Of a DNA stretch of 64,000 nt, positions 23,188 through 36,560 are shown piece after piece. Made by a program: the position numbers and the translations under genes. Source of the stretch: Culex pipiens pallens (taxonomy: Eukaryota; Arthropoda; Insecta; Diptera; Culicidae); assembly GCF_016801865.2 (NCBI RefSeq), contig NC_068938.1, positions 76,535,316 to 76,599,315 on the forward strand. The letters run 5' to 3'. The notes under the pieces are model-generated. The model was not told where the DNA came from. It saw nothing but the letters and a program-made list of their open reading frames with translations, and did no database searches. Positions within the stretch are counted from its first letter, which is position 1; each line of letters opens with the position of its first letter.

Positions 23188-25079
23188 ACAAAAGATTCCA
23201 ATTTACAGTTATATATCATTAACAGCAATCATCAAGTTGATCTTGTTTGATATTCAAAAGTTTCTCAGAACAAATCTCTTCCGAACATCACTCTATAAAT
23301 GAGAGGAAGGCACCCAAAGTTGGATTAAGTAACGTTTTTTGTCAATAATCTCACTTTTAGTAAGCTTGTTTTATTCGAAAATTTCTAAGTTGATCCCATC
23401 ACGCAACCTCCCTAAGAAATCCAATCACCCCCGGCCGGTGTAAGTTATCGTTTGCGGCCATCAACCAACGCCACCAGCAGATTTCAGCGACCAGCCGGCC
23501 ATTTCTCTCTCAGCGCGACAAGAAAAATTAAAATCATAACAGTCATAATAATGGGCCCGCGAGCAAAAAAAAAAAAAGAACACACACAACTAACACAAAA
23601 GCATAGGAAAAACAAACAAACATCAACAAAAGAAGAAGGGGGAGGGGAGGTCGTTGCCAGCTGTCCGAACTCCGCCGGGTTCTTTCTTCGAATTTCCTGA
23701 AGAGAAAAGATCCCACAATCGAGGTTCGCGCGCACGCCAAACTGTCCGAACTCATCGTCGCCATCCATCCGTCAGCGTTGGACGCGGTCGGAATTTCGGT
23801 TCGGAACTGTGAGCTCTTACTGCAGGCGATATTTGAGCTAGACATTTCCCCCCGATTGTGGAGGGGTTTGGTCGATTCGCCGAAGTGAAGTTGGGCCGAA
23901 AATTGTTGTATGCTATCTTGTCGCAAGTCGCTTTTCTACGTTCCGAGAAAAACGCGTGACCTTGAATAAACAAACCATAGAGCACGCAATGTAAACAATA
24001 ATAAACACGTTTTGTTTGGTTGGTTATTATGTGCATTGTCCCGAAGTTTGGTTGATTTAGATTGACCGAGTTATAATTAAAAATGTTAACGGTAGTCGGG
24101 CAAGTACGTGTGTCAAACGCGTTCTGACCTGAATTCCCTTTGGTCAGTTGTCACAGTTACAGACATTTTCAGGGTGTGTCGAGATAGCACGACAAGATTG
24201 GAACTTCTTTCATACGAAGAGTGACAACTATGCACGGAGTTTTCTCGGTTTTTATTGAATTTCTTAGAATTGAAATCGAAATTCAAAATGTGTGATTTCA
24301 AACAAACGCCCTTTCGACCAAACGTCAAACCACCCTAACTCTACACCGTCTAGTCACGTTTGGCCATCGGCCACTCGTCTAGCGTGAGGTGGTCCAGTAC
24401 GGTGGCCAGGAACCGAAGGTGGAGGTAACCCGGAGGTGGCAGATGTGGTCCCCGCGAGTGGCCATCAATCAAGACGTGAACCTTAGGATAAACGTTTACA
24501 AATGTGACGTTTCCGCGGCAAATTGTAGCAAAACAAACGACACATTTGAAGACCCCAATTACATCCGTGACGGCACAGATCGTTCGACACGTGAGGGTTA
24601 ACAGTCGTGTTGTGTGTGTGTGTGTAAAGTGCACGTTCGACGCGGAGGAAAATTAGAACGCTTAAAGATCTACCATGCTGAGTCCGAGATCAGCGCGCAC
24701 TGACGGAAGCATATTTTTAGTTTTGCAGACTCCACGGGAAACGCCTGCGTGAGCGCTGTGCGCAAAACAGGTTCCTCGATGTGGTGTAGAGCACCCGCCG
24801 GGAGAACACCTACCGCAAAAAAAAACGCTAATCAAGAGGTGAAATAAAGCATTTAAAACGATATTAGCCTGTCTGGTCAAGTGGAGCGCGTGCGGTGGTG
24901 ATGGTTGTTTGCTGAACATGGATCAAATGCTGTTCACTGTTTCCAGGCGGGTTACTGAGTTGTGGAGCGAAGAAAGTTTGCTGCTGGTTATAAACTCTTT
25001 TTGCGTCACAGCGAAGTAATGATGCATTTTTTTGAAGACTCTGAGCTGTTTTTGATGATGATCCATACCTCAATGACTA
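23188..25079. other. Non-coding stretch with a TE-poor island
   Basis: No exon is recognised. Positions 23283-23333 end in 'gaggaaggca...ggattaagtaacgttttt', a remnant of the family present complete at 57449-58308. About 23430-24900 is GC-richer and free of recognisable elements, with a poly-A/GGAGGGGAGG patch near 23565-23650. It could hold regulatory DNA. Confidence 0.45.
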
Positions 25080-25345
25080 ATTAAATTTAACATAAGCGTA
25101 GCCAGACCGAAGAAAGCATTCTGGAAGAAGTTATGGTTAGATTACGCCCAAAGTCCTTTCTTGTCAATATTAATGATTGCATTACAGCCGAGTAGCTCCG
25201 AAAATGTAGAGCAAAAATTGAAGCGGCCAGCCTTACTGCGGTGTGTTTACCGCAAAGAGGATTCTGTGAACGGATAGCATTTCACAGAATCTACAAGGGA
25301 GGAACGATGTGTGGACGCTCCGGATCAGTTGTGATGTGTTGTGTG
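25080..25345 (-). mobile_element. LINE (non-LTR) 3' end, minus strand
   Basis: Read on the minus strand this segment matches the 3' part of the element ending at 60860. Shared words include 'gattctgtgaaatg', 'attaatat.gacaagaaaggactt', 'gcgtaatctaacc', 'cttcttccag.atgctttcttcgg' and 'ctggct.cgctt'. The GATTA tail is degraded here. It is a 5'-truncated copy without coding sequence. Confidence 0.7.
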
Positions 25346-25944
25346 TTTTGTTTGTGCAGTTTTTTTAAGTGTTGTGAGTTTAAGCAATTTGATCTTATAT
25401 AGTATGGGGAACAATAAGATTATTGCATAGGCTAAAGAATGATAAGAACATTAAAATAAACTATATAGTGATTGACAAATACATATTAATAGTAAATAGT
25501 ATGGGAGAATGGAACAAATTTCTAAAAGGAAAGGAATTCTAGGGGCTCTCTTCTTGAATGAAGTAGTATAATTATGATGCTAGGAACATTTTTTTCTTAG
25601 GCAAGAAAAAAATTTTAACATTCTATCCCGGGGTCTCTTTGATGTACTGCAAAAAATAATACTTTTTTGAAAAACTTTTCACATTTATCTAAAATTGATT
25701 GGAATCAATACACAAACTGTTTTTTTTTATCTCATAAGCACAAACTGTTTCATTTAGGTTTATATTGTCTTTTTTTTCTGGTGGAAGGAGCGATACCGCG
25801 TGGTTGATTTTTTTGCGTTTCTTGTGGCCCGTTTTGCAAGCAGTTGGTGGTCATTGTGCTAATTGAAATTTATTTTCTTTAGTTTTGTGGAAGGGGCGAG
25901 ACCACGTGGCTTTTCTTAATTAATTGTTTTGTGATTTTAAAAGC
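25346..25944. other. Non-coding, contains two related ~25-bp motifs
   Basis: No gene is seen. GTGGAAGGAGCGATACCGCG near 25783 and GTGGAAGGGGCGAGACCACG near 25889 are imperfect copies of one motif about 105 bp apart, part of the degenerate repeat field that continues to 27256. Confidence 0.5.
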
Positions 25945-25945
25945 C

Positions 25946-27256
25946 CTTCCTATAACATCGTTGATCAGAAGGCACTGCGTTGCACAGTGGGCGAAATGGA
26001 ACCCAAAATCGGACTTAATTGAACGCGGCTGGTTCCCTGGTATGAGAAATGGTGTTTCTTATGTAAAAAAATCCGGGGAATCGGTTGGTGATAGTTTCAT
26101 CCACCGCACAAAACGGCAAAGGGTCCATTTTGCCCCAATTCCTCTTTTTTTTACATTTTATCTTAAAAATCGGTCTGTATTTAGAGCGGAGGCTTCATGC
26201 GGCCATCCAAAATGCACTTAACTTATGTGAAAATGTTCCAAGAATCCAGTAAAAAAAACCACTTGCCCCGCAAAAATTATCTAGGGTCCATTTAACCCCA
26301 ATTACGCTATAAAAGCATTTTTGGCCGTTTTCAAATGTTAGGACAGATTTTAAAAATCTGAAAATATTTTTATCGTAAAGATCAGATAATTTTACACTAG
26401 AATGACAATTTGCACATGATAGTTTGATAAATTTATGTAGATAAAAATAAAAAAATATGTAAAAGGCAGTTTATTCTGCGTTTGGGAAAATTGGCCTAAA
26501 ACTGATTCTTCAATCTTTTTATTTGAATTAATTTCTATATCAACATAAATATATCAAACTATCAAGTGCAAATCGTCATTCTAATGTAAAATTGTCTGAT
26601 CTTTACGATAAAAATATTTTAAGATTTTTAAAATCTGACCTAACATTTGAAAACGGCCAAAAATGCTATTATAGCGTAAATGGGGTTGAATGGACCCTAG
26701 ATAATTTTTGCGGTGCAAATTATTATTTTAACTGGATTTCTGGGACATTTTCACATCAGTTAAGTGCATTTTGGATGGCCGCACGAAGCTTCCGCTCTAA
26801 ATACAATCTGATTTTTAAGAAAAAATGTAAAAAAATGAGGAATTGGGGCAAAATGGACCCTTTGCCTTTTCGTGCGGTAGATGAAACCATCACCAATCGA
26901 TTCGCCGGATTTTTTTACATAATAATCATTATTTATCATGCCCAGGAACCAGCCGCGTTCAATTAAGTCCGATTTTGGGTTCCATTTCGCCCACTGTGCG
27001 TTGTGTTAATTGTGTGTAAAATTTTCACGGTGAAAAAGTCATTTCTATATAATCGTTAATCGAAAGACACGCTGGCTTTTTTAGGATCGTCGAGTTTATA
27101 GTGGAGCAAAATTTCCATCTATTAGATATTGAAATAACTGTGCGCGAGTGTTTTTGTGTGATAACCAGAAAGACCTTCCCATAGCATCGATGCTCGGAAG
27201 GCTTGCTGACGGGTCTATTATGAAATTCCTCCCCATAACATCGTAACTTGGGAGGC
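25946..27256. repeat. Field of four degenerate 30-bp hairpin motifs, split by a palindrome
   Basis: The motif CCTTCCTATAACATCG..GAAGGC (25946-25973) recurs as CCTTCCCATAGCATCG..GGAAGGC (27174-27202) and CTCCCCATAACATCG..GGGAGGC (27229-27255), with a weaker fourth copy near 27045-27072. In each of the three clear copies the ends can pair (CCTTCC with GGAAGG). The 1-kb palindromic element sits between copies one and two. Confidence 0.6.
25983..26998. mobile_element. 1.0-kb palindromic (foldback) element
   Basis: It begins CACAGTGGGCGAAATGGAAC and ends with the complement GTTCCATTTCGCCCACTGTG. The arms extend about 450 bp each (to about 26440 and from about 26540) around a small loop, so most of the element can fold on itself. 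CGTTG flanks both sides (25978-25982 and 26999-27003); TGCGTTG matches if the terminal TG is counted. The 124-codon open frame at 26592-26966 lies in one arm and is a by-product. No transposase is present. Confidence 0.85.
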
Positions 27257-30200
27257 ATTGAATAGCCAATACTTTATCCTACTAATCCAAAAAAAAAATA
27301 TGAATCCCGTGATGCTTGAAGGAGATGCTGTGGATTCAACGGTCTCTTCTCGATGCAATTCGTTTTCCTCGCGTTCCTCTTCGAAACTGAACCATTTCTG
27401 TGGGTTCACGTAATTTACGACGGGCGTCCACGCTGTCGATTGAATGTTTTTGTTTTGACTTTTATGTCACTATACTTATCTAGCGTCGCCGCCGTTAGCA
27501 GCCATCAACAGCTTGGCTCGGCTCAACATCGAAAGTCAGTGCGATGCGATGATCATCGCGGGTCGTTTTGAGAGACGTTTGTGTCAATACCAGAGCTGCA
27601 GCAGTATCGGTTGATCTAGCCGTTTGATCCGATTTGGGTCAACCAGATGGTTTATGTCGTTCGAGGTTGGGGAATTTCGGGGTGGGGATTGTAGAGAGAT
27701 TAAAAAGATACATTGTTGATTGACTCGCGGAGAGTAGCAGTTTTGTATCACTCTGTTGCAGTAAACAAACAAACTTTGGGTCCCTCGCTTTCTTCGCGCA
27801 GCAATGGTTAAAAACTGCGGGAATGTTGAAAGTGTTTGCTTCTAGGAACGCAACTGAAACTGCTAGCAACAGCATCAGGGCCGTGCTTCATGACATGACA
27901 CATGCTGGTACGCTGGGGTAATCGACAGCTAATGAACATGATCCCCTCGGCAGTACGCGGAGCCGGTCAACTACACGGGTTTATAGTTTTTCCTGGGAAG
28001 ACCGGCCCCGGTTGGCGCAATTTTGCAAATTTGTCGATACAGGAGAATGCACTTTTCCCGGCACTTGATTCGATGAGTTTTGCACATTTTTCCCCCCATG
28101 CGGGAGTTGCGGAATAGTTTGCCCCCCAAGTAAAGCGCTCCATAGGGGAGCAAGTCACGGCGGCGTTTGAACCGTCCGTACCCGTAACTGTATATGGCGT
28201 GCCGGCCATGGTGGACCGTATCGGTGGTTGGACGAATCCCGGCTTGTATCGGTGACGGGGCCAAAGACATCACGGTGACGATAAATCATGAATAGGGAAA
28301 TAAAACTTGTGCCAGGGAGAGTTGGTAGAAACCGGGTCTCCTTAACCATTTGCATGACTTGGTGCACATCGTGGTTCTAATGAATTTAGTGCGAATTTTA
28401 GGCAATAATTTTATTATGTAAAGAATTCTTTATTTTAATCTAATATTCAAAATTTAAACACAAATTAAAAGTTATTGAATTCATTTCAATTTTACCTGCT
28501 TTCGACTGCTTTGTACAATCAACTAAGAAAATTGCAAAATTCTTTTTAATAATTTCAATAATAGAATTATTGGAAAAACCCCTGAGAAATTTGGTGTACT
28601 TTTTCTCTAAATAAAATGACAATCAAAAAAATTTCCGTTCAAACATTTTACGCGTTAAAAATTCATACAAAAATTCTGAAATTTATTTAAATGTTTATTC
28701 CAACACACCGAATACTGTTCCATAGTCCAGTTTGAGTCAACTTATCCGTAAGAGTTACCGCCTCCCCTGTTCAAGTGTGGCTTCAAACGGTCATGTATAT
28801 CAGCCGCAATTAGAGATTTGCTGTTTTGCTACAAATCTAGCGTCGACCAGCTCCAACTGGGTTCTCGCTAATTAACCGCAACCGACGCTAAATACTCACT
28901 ATCGAGTACCCACTCTGGGGGCGAAAGAACCCTCAGCCGGAGCGAATCTCACACGAAAGTGGTCCGTTTCCCGCGGTGGAGGAATCTGTAAGGTTTCGGG
29001 GGAGTTAACCGTGGCGGTCGGGCGGTTTCTCTAAGCTTTGGGAAAGTTGAGTGATACACCGGGGCCCCGATCATGTGCTCATCCAATCCATTCTCATAAA
29101 ACGAGGGTCAACGAGCAGCGATGAAGATTACGCTGGGAGTGAGTTTAGATGGAGAGATTTGGCAATTGTTGCACCAAACTTTTAAAAATCACTCAAAACA
29201 ACAAAGGCAAAGTTACTTAAAAAGGTAGAAACGAGCAAAAATTTAAAAAAATCCAAAAACCATCAAGTTACCTCCTCGAGAACTGTCCAGCGCTGACTGA
29301 TGAGATCAGGCGGCGTGTGCGCTGTTCACCCATTCGGTGGGTCTATTGATTTGTTTTGTTGGCCAAGCCAAGTTCTACAATGGCCCTGGAGGCGCTATCT
29401 TGATGGGATACATCTTAATCGGTTGGTCGTCGCCGCCGCCGAAGCCGATCGGGAAGCACTTCAAAGATCTTACACCAAGGAAGAAGCGGATTGAAGAAGA
29501 TGAACCTCGCAAGCCTGGGGAACTATTAGGTGCGGTCAAATTGCGGGCCATTAGCTAGTTTGTTGGGAGGAATAAATTTTCAAAGCGATTAGATGGGTGA
29601 AGAATATGTGCTTTCGCGAGGTGTTTTTTTGATAGAGATGGTGGAATGTTGTCCTGAAGATAGGTGCAATAAAGAGTAATTTGTAATAGAGGGAGATTAA
29701 TCATTTTTAAGAAAACAATGATAAATTACACTCGATCGAGTAGCAACTTGTTTCAAAATGATGCCAATAAATTGCTAACTTAAACATCAACCTACATCGA
29801 TGAGTTCAGACTTGACTTCAAAATATGAATGAAGTCATCTTACCGTCATATTAAATGCTAACCACACTCAACTAAACTTATTCCAGACACGTTCCTAAGC
29901 TTAGCGATTGAGAACATTTTTCGCACAAAAGTAAAGCTTTTTATGACTCTGTTAAATGACAACAATGACTCACTTGTTGTTGTAGATTGTATTGATTTTC
30001 CAAACTAGATTATCAAAACAAAAAAAGTATTAAAATATTATTTAAAAACATTAGCAATTTTGGCAGAGAAAAATCTGTTCACTCATCCTGAAGAATTCAT
30101 TACTTTACTAACTCCTTCAACTGTTTCAATCCAAACGATTAGTTAATTGAATCATCCTTGCTGATAACCGCAGTAATGACTCCCATAAATCACCCTCATT

Positions 30201-31120
30201 GTAAAAACGTCCCGGATGAGCAAAACAAAACAGTTTCGCAGCTTTCCCCCAGCAAGTTGTGGAACCTCCAACAAGAATGCGAACTTAAACTGTGTCGACT
30301 GAATCGAACCAACTGTTCGATCCATCATCGCACCGTGTGTCCCACGTCAGTCTTGCTTACTTCTCACGCGCGAAAGTGCACTTGTAGTTGCACACACAAA
30401 TACACGCTGCTGTGTAGGTACACCCAAACGAGAACAGCTAAATTCTCTTTATGTGACATCAATACTGATTAATCTGCAGTTGCTCGATTTTAGATAGTAA
30501 AAAGTTAATAATTACATTAAATGTCATGAACACAAAATAAACTTTTACTTCAGTGGGATAAACATTGGAGTTTATGCATGGAGGGCCATATCTCGACCTT
30601 TGGGAGCTAGCTGTGGCGCTATAACTACGACAACCAGTGACCAGAGCTTTCGTGGAAATACAATGTCCCATCCCAGAGGGTCCCGGAGTTCCAAAACTTC
30701 TTAGCGTGGTGCTGTCAATGAATAATTGCCTAAAACCAAAACTTCAACGAAACATCTCTGTGGTAAACTTTACGCAGTGGATGATGTTTCAAAGCATTCT
30801 CAAGGAGGTATTAGACTATGACAAACAAACGCGGACTTTTTGTGTTTGACAGTTTGCCAAACTCGCAAACTTGTTTGCGGCAAACTCGCAAACAAAGCCA
30901 AATGTATGCAGGCTGATGTTTCTGCAAACAAATGCAGGCAAACCACGGTTACGACATGACATACAAAGCGAGTGAAGTCAAAATCGAACCAAGATCGAAC
31001 CAAGTTTTTAGCGCGTGGCATTTGAAAAGGTCGTATGCGCATCGACATAAATTACATAAGTAAAAACTTTTTTCAGTTTTTTTTTCTTTAGAAAGATTTA
31101 TATTTAATCTCAAATTTAAA
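27257..31120. other. Long TE-poor non-coding stretch
   Basis: No exon or mobile element could be supported over nearly 4 kb. Composition is mixed, with GC-richer parts at 27350-28370 and 28750-29560. Open frames of 60-104 codons occur on both strands (for example 30158-30472 +) without motifs or paired splice sites. It may be intronic or intergenic sequence, possibly regulatory. Confidence 0.5.
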
Positions 31121-31250
31121 CTAGGGGAACATCATACAATTCCATCGAGAACCTGATGTTGGCATATCAGAACTTTGGTGTTCAGTTACAGCTAGTTTAA
31201 AGCATTTTCGACAGAAATTTAGTTAGTATTTTGAAGGCGTAATTCATTTT
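31121..31250. repeat. Fragment of the TAGGGGAACA family
   Basis: The start 'taggggaacatcat.caattcca' followed by 'gttggca.atcagaacttt' resembles the left end of the element at 34420. It is a partial copy of the same repeat. Confidence 0.45.
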
Positions 31251-31257
31251 AATACAA

Positions 31258-31450
31258 AAAAAGCAATCCACTTTAACGACCCCCGGGTCTTTTGTGGGCT
31301 CTGTTGCAAGTGTCTGCTCATTTCTAGGCGTCCGAAGGTTATGTGTATTTTACGCAAATGGACCGACGTTTTACTTCCCCATCCGATAGAAGGCCAGGAG
31401 GATAAGGCGGGAATTGAACCTGCGCCCCATAGCAACTTAGGGATCATTTA
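31258..31450 (-). mobile_element. tRNA-derived SINE, minus strand
   Basis: On the minus strand the sequence reads 'gggcgcaggttcaattcccgcc', a tRNA B box with T-loop context, followed by 'ggggaagtaaaacgtcgg' and a body ending in 'gcccacaaaagac'. The GGGGAAGTAAA word is also present in the Twin copies near 22930 and 57150, so it shares sequence with that family, but only one tRNA-like unit is visible. The A box is not clear, so this copy is probably 5'-truncated or of a different subfamily. Confidence 0.6.
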
Positions 31451-34419
31451 AATACAACGGACAGGAAATATCAAACAAATTTTATTTTGTTTCTCTTGAA
31501 CGGCCAAGTAGAACTTTGTTTTATTGATTTAATAAATTTTAAATGTAAAAAAACGTATTGTTTGTAATTATCTCGCATATATATGAAAAAAAAAATAATA
31601 AAAACCGAGGTAGAAACTAACATAAAAAAACATAATTTGGAAAAAATATGTATTTATTTCATACGACCTTTTCAAAAACCATACGTAAACAATATTGACA
31701 GCGCCTCTGGTGGGGACTTCAGGAAACTGCATGCGTGTCAGATCCCTGAGACAAACAAACAAAGCAGACAAACTGTCAAACTGTTAAAAAGTGCGAGTTT
31801 GTTTGCCGTAGTTTAATACGTTCTTTATGCAATGGCGAATATCAAATGTTAATAACTGACAAATAGAAGGCTAGACGTAATCCAACCTGAGGTTTTTTCC
31901 AGTAGGTATCCCTTCTAAAGATTGGCTGCGCTAGGGTTTGATAAGATAAAATGAGATTAGATTATATTTGATTAGGATAGATTATATTGGATTACGTAGA
32001 TTAGACATAACGTGATCTCATCTTGTTTTATCAATTATTTGGATATAAGTTCGCATTATGAATGTCAAAACTGTGTTAATTGATAAATTCCAACATCTAC
32101 TTTCATTTAAAGTTTGTTTGAACGATGTAGTTAGTGCCAAAAAAACCAAAAAATAAAATAAAATTATAAGTTTAACAAAAAATGTGAAACATTTCACTGA
32201 AATATTTCATAAGTTTCCGAAGCACCGGGAAGGCAAAGCAGAAATTTATGGTTTTGATTTCCTTAAATTCTAGCAAATTTTTATATAAAATATCGATTGT
32301 TTTGATGTTAACCGGCCAAAATTTCATAAGCAAAATCAAGTGTCCGGAATTCGAAGCAAAAGTGTCCGGATTTTGAATCAGCTTTTATCAGTGTCTGGGA
32401 TTCGAAGCACAACAAGTCAAATTTTGATGAAAAATCGTTAGAAAAGACAAATTTTGCATGAATTCTCTTAAAACAGACTGTTTATACTACATCCTGATGA
32501 TGTTTCTACATTTCCAACTTGTTACATAATTTTTTGCCAGCTAAAACAAAAATGATATGCTACTAAGTGTCCGGATTTCGAATCATGACGTTTTCTCAAC
32601 CTTTGAACTACGAAGGCTTGAGAGTTAAAAATAGGCCGAATGCTATAGTTGTCCGGAAATCTTGATTTGGGTGTACTCTGTACTTGTGTCAGTTTGTTTC
32701 ATTTTTTTCCTCCACATTCACATGCTGCGGTGTCGCTAAATGGTGCGAAGTTCAATATGTCAGATGATAAAGTGCCTGTACGGGCCGTTTCCTGTTCTCG
32801 CCGCAACTGTTCTAGCCCGAGTCTAGTCGTGCGTCTAGGACCGGTTCATCGGAAGAAGCACGGTAGCTGCGGCACGTTGCGTCTGTACTACTTTCCAGCG
32901 GATTAACCTTCGACAGAAGAGGACAATTGGTTGTTGCTAGATTGAAGCATTTTTTTTTTTCACTATTCAGTTGTGGTGTCCAGGAAAAAATATTTAAAAA
33001 AATTAAAAATGAGTTGAAGGAATACCTTTTAAAATTTTGAAAATCTTGCCATCTTCTTAAAAAAACATTGAAAGAATTCTACAACTCTGTGCTTTAGAAG
33101 GTTAATCTCAGCAAAGTGTCTTTGGAGGAAGGATCGAACCAACTCAAACATCGTATTGTACAGCAGAGTGGCGATAATCCGTCTATAGCCTACACCAACT
33201 GTAAGCCAGCAGGTTACTACCGAGGTGAACCTTACTGCGAGAATTATTGAGAATCGTTTACTCAATGGGCCCTCGAGCAATAAAATGTGCCGTTCTTCGC
33301 GTACACACACTGGCTCACAAATCATTGAATTTGCCGAGTGATGTGGGATGTTTTGTTCACAGCTTCCTCCCTTCATTCATTCATCGACAGCCCATTCATA
33401 ACTTTTAGTGTGTACGCTTCGTTGTTGCACTAGTTGTGGCGAAAATAAATCACAACACGCTGCTGCCCCAGTTCCGACAGCAGCAATGACGTAAAGCTTA
33501 TTTCTCAATGACCTCTGCGTGTAATTTCTTCAAGCTTTTAAGAGGGAACATACACCATTAGACCACCCAAATTTTTATGAGAGGATTTCCAAATCATAAC
33601 ATTTCACAGGATCCTAATAAATTTTAAAACAAAAGCTAATGCATTTCGTTCCAACTTTATGAACCCACTAGACACGACTTTCCATCAAATCGCGATAAAT
33701 ATTTATAAAATATGAATTTATTACCAGCACCCCCCTGAAGACCATAACCCCACCAAATCATTAACGAAACAAACTTGGAAACAACAGAACCCATCTCCTC
33801 CAAAACGAAATTTTAGAAATAACAAACCTTTTGCGCCCCAATGATGTTGCAATCAAAAGAGCGTGATGCTGATTGAAGATCTGGTGTGTGTGATGTGTGT
33901 ATACAAAGTATTCTGCACGGTTAGATCCGGGGGCCCCCGCTTGCGATGGTTTGTGTATTCATGAGAAGTTGTTGGAATTTTATGATGTTTCTGTTTCTAG
34001 TGAAGATGTTTCACCTGCGGGAAATGATGTTAATGCAAAACTTCAAGGTACTGCGAGGTGAAGTCAACAGAGAAGTTGCTTACGCTTGTTTCATGACCCA
34101 TTTCCTATTTTTGTTCTGAAGATTTTTGTTGTTGCAATTTTTGCTCTGATTTTATTAATTAATTTTATTTTATTGATTTGAAGTTTCGTGCAGGTGAAGG
34201 ATGAAGGGACCTAGTTCCATCCAATTTACAAATTTAGTTATTTATTTTTTCAAATTTTTGCAAAACTTTTGAGAAAAAGTTGCTTGTTTATTTCTCATTT
34301 AGCTATTTACCAAGTTCTTCGATAAAAATATTACATTTTCTTTGACAAATATTTTTTGGCTTTTCAATTTTTGTTTTCCCGAAAAATAAGCGAACAAAAA
34401 ATGTTATTAAAAATAATAA
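31451..34419. other. Non-coding stretch with old repeat remnants
   Basis: No exon is recognised. Positions 31870-31990 ('gcgctagggtttgataagataa' followed by GATTA-type words) look like a decayed 3' end of the LINE family at 60071-60860. Positions 32330-32660 contain repeated 'gtgtccgga.ttcgaa' words from a dispersed repeat. Otherwise nothing is supported. Confidence 0.45.
32757..32906 (+). other. Short open frame of 49 codons, unknown
   Basis: ATG at 32757 opens MSDDKVPVRAVSCSRR... and runs to TAA at 32904-32906 in a locally GC-rich patch. It is rich in Arg, Ser and Cys. No family was recognised, no introns or promoter are evident, and it directly follows a dispersed repeat, so coding status is doubtful. 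Confidence 0.15.
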
Positions 34420-35712
34420 TAGGGGAACAGCATCTAATTCCAGCGTGCCTCTTAAGTTGGCAGGTCAGAACTTTGACATTTAATTAAGAGCGAGTCCACG
34501 AACAGGGCATGCCCCTTTGTATAGGACGTCGTTTGAACCTCACCAATCTGCCTGAAATTTTCAGGGGTTGTTTGTTCATAAAAAACTAGCATCTGGCCAA
34601 AATATGAGCACTCTAGGTCAACGGGAAGTGGGGCAAATCGGGACACAACGTTTAAAGGTTCAAAAACGTCAAAAATCTTAAAAAGGCTATAACTTAGGCA
34701 AAATTCAATTAAATTTCAAAATTCAAAATGCATCTGAAAGGGCTCAAAAAATGCAACAAAATGCAGGGTAGAGCATCCCGATTGGTCAAATCTAAAGGGA
34801 GTTATTGGCATTTTAGTGAAAAAATAGCATAATTTTCAAACTCAAATAAAAAAGTGCTCCATCCAGATATCAACTCGGTTCGACCTGCAGCTTGTAGGGG
34901 ACATCTGGGACTACCATCTGAGACTGAGACCGCTTTGGGTAAGGCAGTTTAACATATTAAATAGACACTTTTACTTTCAGTGATTTTTTTAGTTGTAAAT
35001 TTTTGCTCGGGGGACCCCTTAGATCCCATTTTCTGGTGATAATTTTATCATAATTGTGTTCCTGAGACAATTTCACATTAGAAACATTCAAAAAAATGTT
35101 TATTTTCATCCATTTTAGCCCTTTAAAAAATGAAAGTTAAAAAAAACTTTGATTCACATTTATTGAAAATCAAGTTCGTTTCTAAGGATACTAGATGACA
35201 CCAGAAAAATAGAAGCTTCTTAATTTTTTTTATCTTTCATTTTTTAAAGGGTTAAAATGGATAAAAATAAACATTTTTATGCATGTTTCTATTGTGAAAT
35301 TGTCTCAGGAACACAAATATGATAGAATCATCACCAGAAAATGGGATCTAAGGGGTCCCCCGAGCAAAAATTAACAACTAAACAAATCACTGAAAGTAAA
35401 AGTGTCTATTTAATATGTTAAACTGCCTTACCCAAAGCATTCTCAGTCTCAGATGGTAGTCCCAGATGTCCCCTACAAGCTGCAGGTCGAACCGAGTTGA
35501 TATCTGGATGGAACACTTTTTTATTTGAGTTTGAAAAGCTAATGAAAAACGTTTTTAACTGAACTCGAGTGATAAATCGCTCAATAAGAAGTGAGCAAGC
35601 AAGTTTCTACCAAAAGTTTTGCAAAATTAGATGTTAAACTAGTGAAAATCAGCAAATTGGATGGAGTTAGGAACGAGTGCCTAACCTGCCAAACTTACGA
35701 GAATTTCCCCTA
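34420..35712. mobile_element. Nested foldback element
   Basis: The inner element (34833-35537) has long inverted arms. TTTTCAAACTCAAATAAAAA on the left is mirrored by TTTTTATTTGAGTTTGAAAA on the right. The arms span roughly 34833-35131 and 35232-35537 and include 'gggggaccccttagatccc' and its complement. Outside it, TAGGGGAAC (34420) and TTCCCCTA (35705-35712), with GTTGGCAGGT against ACCTGCCAAAC, suggest an older host element into which the inner one inserted. No coding capacity is seen. Confidence 0.7.
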
Positions 35713-35904
35713 GTACCGAGGGTCTTGATTGCTCAAAAAGACGCATTCACTCGCGACCACAAGTCGAACGCGATGAAAAACTGCTTTGACCGTTTCCTAC
35801 CTTTGTCACTTCCGTACCGATCGCTAACGAATACTCTCTCTTTGCTCCCGTGTGTGACTTTGATCGATGGACGGAGTAGGCAATGAAATTCACGAAGTAC
35901 CGTA

Positions 35905-36560
35905 AACCGGGGTGACTTTGATAGGATTTCAATTTGTTTTTGGAATATTTTCCAGCAGTAAAGGTTTTTCTCAAGATTATTATTTCTAAAACATGTACTT
36001 ATTTCTAAAACATGTCTTGTTAAAATCATATTTAAGATGTTCAAACTTTATTTGTACGTTAAATGAACCATCACTAAAGTAGCTGATATAGTTTAAAAAA
36101 AAACATGTTTATATTAAGTTAACTAAGTTTATAAGCTTTAGGTAAAATTGCTCAAAGGTCGGAATTTTGCATAAAATTTGTTGAAAAAAGTCTTGTTTAT
36201 AAAACTATCGATTTAAATTGCATTTCATACTAAATTCGAAGCACGAATCAAAACTTTTCACATTTTACATGAAATTTGTTCAACTTGCCAATAAATTTGA
36301 AGATTGTTTTTAATTGTGTTTCAAAAACACATATTATTTATTATTTAAAAACTTATTAAACCTTCTCCTAGTGGCAAATTGTTCAAGGAATCCGAAAATG
36401 CATTCCGTATTCCGATTCAAAATCATGTTCATTGAGAAAATCATGACACTTTGAGAAGTTTAAAATAATGACTTTCATCAACATTTTCTTAACAATAGTT
36501 AACAAACTTTTTAAACTTTTCAAAATTTTATGAAAAGTTCTTTTTGAGGTACTTAGAAAA
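35905..36560. mobile_element. Element with CCGTAAAACGGGGTGA-type end, partial
   Basis: The start 'accgtaaaccggggtgactttgatagg' resembles the end at 63455 ('accgtaaaacggggtgatttt'). The part from about 36240 to 36560 is the reverse complement of about 63590-63905. The two are copies of one TIR-bearing repeat in opposite orientation. The right end here is lost in another repeat near 36560. Confidence 0.6.

Noticed and set aside
26592..26966. 124-codon open frame as a gene
   Set aside because: It lies in one arm of a palindromic element, and the other arm yields a related broken frame.
30158..30472. 104-codon Cys-rich open frame as a secreted peptide gene
   Set aside because: No signal peptide, no regular cysteine pattern, no splice or promoter context.
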